Assembly: GCF_018139145.2 (NCBI RefSeq)
Contig: NC_059500.1
Location: forward strand, 42,017,437 to 42,081,436
Reading direction: 5' to 3'
Length of the DNA stretch: 64,000 nucleotides
Source of the DNA: Gymnogyps californianus
Taxonomy: Eukaryota; Chordata; Aves; Accipitriformes; Cathartidae
Shown: piece after piece, positions 52,501 through 61,500 of the stretch
Numbering within the stretch: the stretch's first letter is position 1
Layout: each line of letters begins with the position of its first letter
Notes under the pieces: generated by a model
Seen by the model: the letters and a program-made list of their open reading frames with translations, nothing else
What the model was told of the DNA's origin: nothing
The model's database searches: none
Translations under genes and position numbers: made by a program

Positions 52501-55500
52501 CTGCACTTGGTACAAGCTACTAGGTTTTAAGTTGACGTACAGTGCCTAAAAGCATGGAGGAGGGAAGAAAACCCTTCTTTTCTGTTGGCAAAAGCCCTTA
52601 TGTGGATGCAGCTACACCAGTGGAGTGCTAATGCACCCTGGGGAGAAGGTGTCGCTGAACTGGAAGAATTCCATCTGCTAGCAGTATCCTGCATCCTCGC
52701 TGCAGGGCTCTGCCGGCGTGGGACGATCCGCAGAGGCCCTACAGCGTAGCTAGGCTGCTAGTGCAGATCTACTCTTGTGAAAGTGCCAGTCATGCTGGCA
52801 GTACTATATAATTATTCCCTCTGTGTCAATGGGATGTTAAAAATCTTGCCATTTAACAATTATCGCTAAACTTTTGTTAAATAGTTAATTGCTGATCACT
52901 TTAGTGGAAAAACAGCTGATGTGCTCATTCACTGGGTGTGGTGACAAATCATTTGGGTGGGGTCACCCACATCTGTCATTCCTGTTTACAAGAGTGATCT
53001 TTTTGAAGAGCCCTGAAGTGTAATATGTCTTTATCTTTCTAATTCTGGTGCCTAGGCTTGCCCACCAAAATGCCAGAAGGAAGGGCAGAGAAACCTGGCT
53101 GTTTAAAGTGAGACAGAAAGGCACAGCAAAGATGAGAGTTGCTGCTCAGCATAGTGCTAAGGAAAAGAGTGCTGCTTTCTCCCTTGCAGTCTATATGTCT
53201 GCCATCTATAATGGTGATGTGGGAACTAATCAATGGTTAATAAGCTACCCTTGGAAATTATTTTTATATTTGCTATTTGCATTATATTGGGGAGCATTGA
53301 AGAACTTTTTTGCCGTTCTGTAGGTGTAAAGCTAACTACAGTATTAAAATTTAAAAATGGGATCTTGTGATTCAACAAAAGTACTGTGTGTGTACTTGTA
53401 GGTAGGCTGGTATTGGCTATGTAATTCAAATTGATAGCAACCCAAGCCATTCTCATCTTTGAGAGACTTCATTTTCCTTGTTTAAAAAAAAAAAAACCCT
53501 CATGAAATACAGAACATGTTCTAAAATACAAGCTAAAGAATACATTTAGTATTTATATGTCTTATATAAGGCTTTAAGGAACTCTCAAAAATTTTCCTGT
53601 TGTAGTAATGAAAAATTGAATTTAGAGTTTTGCTAGGTAGATGCAGGCTTCGGTATAACTGCTTTGACCCTTGTTGGCTGTCTCAGTTGCCTTCTGTGGG
53701 CTCTTTGGAGGTGATCCACATACACCAGTGGTTTGCTGGCCCCACATTAGAATCTGTGTTCTATTCCTGTGTTGCAGTTTTTCAAGAGAAAAATTATTCC
53801 ATAGAATTACACTGCCAATCAATAAATATATATTTTTGTTTCAGAGAAGTTAGCGTGGCAGCTTCATGACTGCAACTGGTTTTTATTTTCTTTCTTTAGA
53901 TAGAGAAGATTTTTTAGCCTTATAGAGAAAGTATATGGGGAATTATGCTTGTAAGTGTTTATGCTAACTTTCCTTTAGCAAGATTAAAGAATGTAGTTTA
54001 ATCTCAAATGCAAGGAGGAAAAAACCCAGACTCTAGAGCTGGCCAGGTTTAGTATTCTATGGAAAAACTGTGTAGCATAAATCTGTAGAAGAAACACATT
54101 TTACAGTGAAACAGGTATGCATCAGTGTAAGAGTGTAGTGAGAGCACCAGAGCATGAAGAGGTCTTTTTAATCTTCATAAGCCAGTTGGAATCAGCATTG
54201 CTTTTCCTATTTTGAGTTTTCTGAAGAACAAAGAGAAGGAAAGACTTGATTCCTAAAGGAGGATCCCATAGCAGGGGACTGAAAGTGAATTCTGAAAAGG
54301 AGGGAAATAACACAGGGAGGAAGAAATCAAGTGACCAAGGAGAAAAGGAGTTAAAGGAAAAGAGAAAAAGACTAATTGAGAACCATAAACTTCATGTTGT
54401 TTTGCAGTAGCTTCATGGAGTACTTCGGACATGCTGAGGGTCTTGTATCTCTTTTTTTTTTTTAATAGATAAGGTGGCAGAAGGGCCTAGTTTGTTAGTG
54501 TTGTTATAATCGCTGTAGCAGCAGAGCAGTGAAATACAACTTCTCAGCCTTATTTCAGTTACCTTAGAGATTAAGTTAATTTGTGAGAAAAGGACTGCTT
54601 GGGGAGTATGTGTGTGGGGGAAGCTGCCTTTATCCCAGTATAGCATTAGTTTTCTGGTTTATGTGAGACAACTTATGCAACCCCTTACTGCTTCAAAAAA
54701 GTTGATGTGCAATTAAGACTTGTTAGTGTGGTTTGTGTTGTTTGAACAAGTGGAAACAGGAATTGTGAAAAACTTCGAAGAGCCTTCTGTTCAGAAATTT
54801 AACGTTAGTTTGAAGTAGATTCCCATAGTATAAAATAATATCAAAGAACAAATTTAAGACAACCCCTTCATCTTCTTTCTGACTTCGATATTTGCTTTCT
54901 GACATCAATTCTTACACAGTAAAAAGTTTGATATTTTTGTGGGAGTGGAAAATAAATGGTAAGGCCCAAAGATGCTTTCCTATGCATCTTCTGTAATAAA
55001 GCATGAAAAAGCAACAGGATTTTTCCTATGAGATAGTTGGGTCTTTAAATAATCATGCCACTGCCACACATTTTATATGTATGAAATACATGGCTTTAGA
55101 TAGCTTTTGCCAATGCTGTCCTTTTGTGGACTTAAATCTCTGTAGTACAGTGACATTTCACGTGGTTTAAAGATGGAAGAGGCTTGCTGAAGGCACTGTT
55201 TCTTTGTTCTGAAGGGACATTTTCTTCCCACACCCAAGACACTGTGACTTGTTCACATAATGGATAGTTTTCAAATAACTTCTACAAAACTACAAAAGCT
55301 CCGTTCTCGGCTCACTGGCTAGAGATGCAGTGGTGGGCACTTTCAAGTTTGTTTACTGTGGTATAGTGTAGCTTCCTATCTGTCAGAATAAAATCTGAGC
55401 ATTTAGAAGAGGAGGAAGTAAGAAAACCAAATGAAGCAAAATAAACACAGATGTTTCAAAGGAATTAGGCAGAAAATTAAGCAATGATAGTAGTAGCTGA

Positions 55501-58500
55501 CTCTCATTTTTCTAAAACATGTTTAAAAAGGGAGAAAACAGTAAGCATTAAGAATTGCAGAATCACAGAATGCCTGACATTAGAAGGGGTCCCTGGAGGT
55601 CATCTGGTCCACCTCCCCTGCTCAAGCAAGACCACCTAGAGCCAGTTGTACAGGACCATGTCCGTATGGCTTTTGAGTATCTCCAAGGATGGAGACTCCA
55701 CAACCTCCCTGGGCAACCTGTGCCATTGCTGAGTCACCATCACAGTAAAAAGAAAGCTTTCTGATGTTCAGAAGGAACCTTCCATGTCTTAGTTTGTGGC
55801 CATTGCCTCTTGCCCTGTCACTGGGCCATCCAACAATGGGCCACAAAGATGATTAAGGGACTGGAGCATCTCGCATATGAGGACAGGCTGTGAGAGCTGG
55901 GACTGTTTAGCCTTTTCTAGCCCCATCACTGGATGCTCTCCAGTATGTCCATGTCTCTCTTGTCCAATTCTGGGCTTCCCAGTACACAGTATTCCAGGTG
56001 TGGCCTCAACAGTGATGAGTAGAGGGGAAGGATCACCTCCCTTGACCTGCTGGCAGTACTTTGTCGAATGCAGCCCAGGATGCCATTCACCTCCTTTGCC
56101 ACAAGGGCATATTGCTGGCTGATGTTCAACTTGGTGTCTGACAGGTCCTTTTCTTTAAAGCTGCTTTCCAGCTGGGTGGCCCCAAGCATATATTGGTGCA
56201 TGGGATTGTTCGTCCCGGTGCAGGACTTTGCACTTCCCCTTGCTGAACTTTATCATATTCCTGTCAGCCCATTTTTCCAGCCTGTTGAGGTCCCTGTGAA
56301 TGGTAACACAGCCATCTGGTGTATCAGCTGCTCCTCCCAGTTTTGTGTCATCAGCAAAAGAAAGCAAACTCAGAGCTTAGTTTTGCAGATTGCTGCTATG
56401 GTACTGAAGATTAGGGTTCATACAGATCAGAAGGAAGTGTCTTTCAGGGACTGCTAATACACTTTGTGATTAGTTAGTCCAATGGTGATATTATCAAGGA
56501 AAAAGAAACATCCAAAAGCAATGAAGAGGAAACACAGCTTCTGCTGCTGAAGGAAAGTTAGAAAATGGAGTAGTAAGCAATCCATATTGGGTAGGTCATA
56601 TATCAGTCTTTTCACCTATCATAGAATGGTTTGGATTGGAAGAGACCTTCAAAGATCAAGTCCAACCCCCCTGCCATGGGTAGGGACATCTTTCACTAGA
56701 TCAGGTTGCACAAAGCCCTGTCCAACCTGACCTTGAACACTTCCAACGATGGGGCATCCACAACTTCTCTGGACAACCTGTCCAGTGTCTCACTGCCCGC
56801 ATTGTAAAAAATTTCTTCATTATGTCCAATCTAAACTTACACTCTTTTCAGTTTAAAACCATTGCCCCTTTTCCTGTCACTACAGGCCCTGGTAAGAAGT
56901 GTCTCTTTATCTTTCTTATAGGCCCACTTTATATAATGAAAGGCTGCAGTAAGGTGTCTCTGGAGCTTTCTCTTCTCCAGGCTGAACAACTCTCTCAGCC
57001 TTTCTTCATAGGAGAGATGTCCCAGCCCTCTCTGATCGTTTTTGTGGCCCTCTTCTGGACCTGCTCCAACAGGTCTGTGTCTTTCTTGCACTGTGAACCC
57101 CTGAACTGGATGCAGTACTCCAGGTGGGGGGTCTTGTGACAGCAGAGTAGAGGGGGAGAATCACCTCCCTCTGCCTGCTGGCCACCATTGTTTTGATGCA
57201 GCCCAGGATACGGTTGGCTTTCTGGGTTGCAAGTGCACACTGCTGGTGCATGTCCAATTTTTATCCACTAGTATTCTCAAGTCCTTCTCTGCAGAGCTGC
57301 TCTCAATCCATTCATCCTCCAGTCTGCCCTGATACTGGGGATTGCCTGGACCCAGGTGCAGGACCTCGCACTTGGCCTTGTTGAACCTCATGAGGTTCAC
57401 ATGGGCCCACTCCTCAGGCCTGTCAAAGTCCCTCTGGATGGCATCCCTTCCCTCAAGTGACTCACCTGCGCGACTCAGCTTGCTGTCGTCTGCAAATTTG
57501 CTGAGGGTGCACTCAATCCCATTAGCTATGTCATTGATGAAGATGTTGAATAGTGTTGGTCCCATTATGGACCCTTGAGGGACACCACTAGTTACTGGTT
57601 TCCACAGGGACATTGAGCCATTGTTTCTTTGGATTGAGTCTCATTGACTCTTTGGATGCGGTCATCCAGCCAGTTCTTCAACCATCTAACAATCCATCCG
57701 TCAACACCATATCTCTCCAATTGAGTGGCAAGAATGTTGTGAGGGACTGTATCAAAGGCCTTCCAGAAGTCTAGGTAGATGATATCTGTAGCTCTTCCGT
57801 TGTCCACTGATACAGTCACTCCATTGTAGAAGAACGTGGATATATTCTTAAGGGAGGTTGTTTGTCATCCTGCAATATGTTCTTCCTGTAGCTGAAATAC
57901 TCTTGAAAGTACCTACAGAAACTTAAATGCAAGTATTAATTAATGGCTTAAACTGTCTAATGAGTTTACTCCTGCTAGATTTGACTGTTGGTAGTGTGGG
58001 TGGTGTGTGCAGGGTTTTGGGGTTTTTTAGAATCAGGGAGAAGACTGGATCTGACAGGAGCATAATCTTGAGTTGCTTCCTTTTTTGGAAGGTTACATTT
58101 GCAATGTTGGTTTTAAGAATATTTCTAAACAGTAAGGGTGAAGGTTATCGCTTGGTTGGCTAGCTGTATGTGCTCAGATAGTGGCCCTCATGTTCATTGG
58201 CCATAGACATTTGATGCAGGCTCTCACTTCCTTCTGCTGCTTAAGCAAGCAAATAAAAACCATGAAGACTTCCCTTTGGGAAGGGAGAGAATATAGCAAT
58301 GAAATTGAGTGCAGTAATACATGTTTTTCTCTCATGTCTTCCTGCCTGCTTGAGTTTAACAAAATCAGTTTTACAGCAGTTGACATGAAATAGTGCCCTT
58401 TACTGGTGAATTGAATTGTTAAAAGTATGCCCAATAGTGACTTTTGTGCTTGCCAGATATCTTTTCAGAACACCTCTATGGAGCTTGGGGGAATATGTTA

Positions 58501-61500
58501 ATAGTATTACTGGTGCTAGTGCTGATAAGGTTTTTGAAAACTTTTTCTCCTCTCAAGTGTTTATTTAGAAGGGTACAAGAGAAGACAGCTATTATAGTTT
58601 GGGACCAGATATAACCTTTTTTCCACTGTTCATGTACAATCATATCTGAATTTTTAATTCAGTGCTTTTCAACAGGTACTGAATGGTACGTCACACATTT
58701 GTTTAAGAACAGAAGAATGAGCTGTCTAATGGTGGGAATTCAAAACTAGATTTTTAAGTAAGCCATAGGTGTTTGTGACCTCAACAGAACCTACTTTAAG
58801 GTGGAAAGTGGGATTGTAGGAGCTCATGCTCTATCTTGATAAGCAAGGAGCCTAAAGGAGATGTGTCATTGTTTATGTATAGGAAATATGTTTCACAAAG
58901 ACTTACTAACTCTGTCTCTGGAAGTCTCTGGCAGAGACTGAAAGTTAATTCTAAATTTTAAGTCCTAGTTAAAGAGCTCTTTATAGCTGGAAGTTGCCTA
59001 GGAGGTTGGAGGTGAAAAACTGTACTGCCTCTAAAATTGTTAGGAGGTGCTTGCTCAGAGAAACAAGTGCTGTGTTTTTCATATGTTAATTTTTGGGTCT
59101 TTGCGGTCTGGTTAGGGGGATACTGGGGAAAAAAAATCGAGGCAATAAAACCTACATCTAGACAGTACAGTAAGCTGAATTTGCCATGCCTTTTCTCCCT
59201 TTGCAAATATGAAGAACTTCTGTTTTTGCAATAAAATGGTGGGTGAACTACTGATGCTTTTAAAATCACTGCTATGGCTAATTATCTCAGTGCAGTCACT
59301 TATGTATGCATCATTGCACTCTTCTCTACCTTCCCACTTCCTGCTGAAAGTGGACACAGCCCTTGCTCTGCAAGTAATGATGATAATTGGTAGTAAGACA
59401 GACCTGTTACTCATCCTTTTTTGAGCACATTTCTTATGGCAGGTGTCTAGTTTTTAATTAACTGCTAATGAACATGCCTAGTAGACCATGATACTGCTGC
59501 CAACTTATTCCGTTTTATATCTCACTGCTGCTAAGCTCTTAAAAGGTGACAGAGCAGGCATTAGTGTCTTTGAAGTGATGGGAAAATGATTATATGCATA
59601 ACATAATTGTTTCTAGGATCTACTATGGCAAATGTCTAGTTACTAAATACATCTGGTGAGCGCTGCTGTTATCCATCTTCCTGCTCTTTAGTTTCTTCTT
59701 TAGTGTGCAGCACATTCCATTTTCCCCTTCTAGAAAGAGAATACAACATACTTTTAACAATTCAAGTTTTTTAAATAAAAAGAGCATGAACTTCTGGAAA
59801 GGATCATCTTTATGTGTTAGGGAGAACTTTAAACCTATTATGAATAGGTAATACATAAACAATAAATCAATGTACTTCAGTCTTAAACAGCAGTGAGCCT
59901 CAGATAATAAACATTAAATCACAGTATACCTTTGTTGGCTTGAAAGACCATGATCAGGTTTTCAGTCTTAAGTCGGTTTAACATAGTTGGATATTTAAGC
60001 ATCTGTGTGTACCATTTTCCTCTGCTACCCTCAGTAACCATTTTGCAAAGCTGCGAAGATGTTATGCAGAGTGATGCATTTCCACTTACAGCTCTCATAT
60101 TTCGTTCTACACCTTAGGCCAGGCATTGCTCCCCAACGTTCGTATGCAGTCCTGTCAGAGAAACAGGACATAGCCCTTCTCGTCACGTGCTTCCAGCTTC
60201 AAAACTTTTTATTGGGGATTAATCTGTTCCTCATTTCTGGGACTTTCGAAATACCCTGTGTGTAGGCTACAAAGCAGAGCCAGGGAAATTGTAGGTAACG
60301 TCTCCCTAACAGTTCGATTTCTAAAGACCTTAAGCTATGCTTCATGAAATCATGCAGGTTAACTTGTTTGCTAATTAAACCAAACAAGAGAGGCATGAAT
60401 AAAGGGACTCTTTACAGACTTCCTGAAGGGATAGGAACAAGAATGGAAACAATTTAACTTCATTTTCCTGTTTTGACCTTCCCATGCCCACACTGCAAAA
60501 AAAGCTAATTTGAGCTCACTGTTGGAGAAGAGAGGAGGTTTTTCTCCACAAAACCAATTTGGAAGGGATAAATCACTTTTTGTTCTTAGCCAATTGCACA
60601 TGACAACTAGGTAATCCAATGTGATAGTGCAGCTGGGGACAAGTAAGACCAATGCCATGAATACAGTACAGTACTGCTGATGCATGTTGTTTTATGGCTA
60701 GAGTGCAGATGACTGACCTGGCTTAAGTGGTCAACAAGGAAGGGAATGACTAAGATACCATCTCTCTGAGAGAGCCTGCCAAAACATCAGGTTATCTCCT
60801 GATCTGAGGAAACATGCTGGAAACTACTGAAGTCTTGATAAAGTCTGTGAGAAGAGAGGTGTTCTCTCATTCTTTAGAGGCTGGATCAAAACCCCAAAAA
60901 ACCCCAAACCCCTGTGGTCCTGTCAGACTTTACAGTGCTCTTTACTGATACTTCTTCAGTTAAATGAAGTTTCACTAGCAATAACTGCTTGATTTTGTAG
61001 AAGGTGTCTACTGCTTTAACTACTTCAGATAAAAATAATTCTTAGTACTTCATTCAAAATGTTACTTTTTGGGTTGTTGTAAACACATTAAAATAGAAGA
61101 ATAACAACTACCTCTCTCTTACCTTGCTTTTTAAACATACTGAAAAGTTGTCAAGGATAGCGATCAGATGTACGTATTACAGTGAAGACTAGTGAGGCTT
61201 TTTATGCAGCACGTGAAAAGAAATTCCTGATACATGGTGTGAGAAAGATTTGGTAAACTTGTGGCTTTATAGAATTGACTAAAGAGATTGTGGTAAATTT
61301 AAGATTTGTCTGGTATATCAAAAGTAAGTAAATGATGGCTGCATTGCAGTTGGGACAGCAGAAAAGTGAAAGATTAGCAGGTCCAGTTCAGACTTCTTCA
61401 GTGTCAGTCAGTTGTGTCTACATAAACTTATAAACAGCTGAAGGCATGTCTTGGGATGGGGTTATGAGACATAAAAGTGTAGGGGCACAGTAGTTATCTA

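Noticed and set aside
57161..57819. Reverse-transcriptase-like frames as a functional gene
   Set aside because: They are two out-of-frame pieces of a 5'-truncated CR1 copy.
60893..60912. Telomere-like or G-quadruplex CCCCAAA repeats
   Set aside because: Only three C4 runs, so the standard four-run quadruplex pattern is not met and there is no telomere hexamer array.
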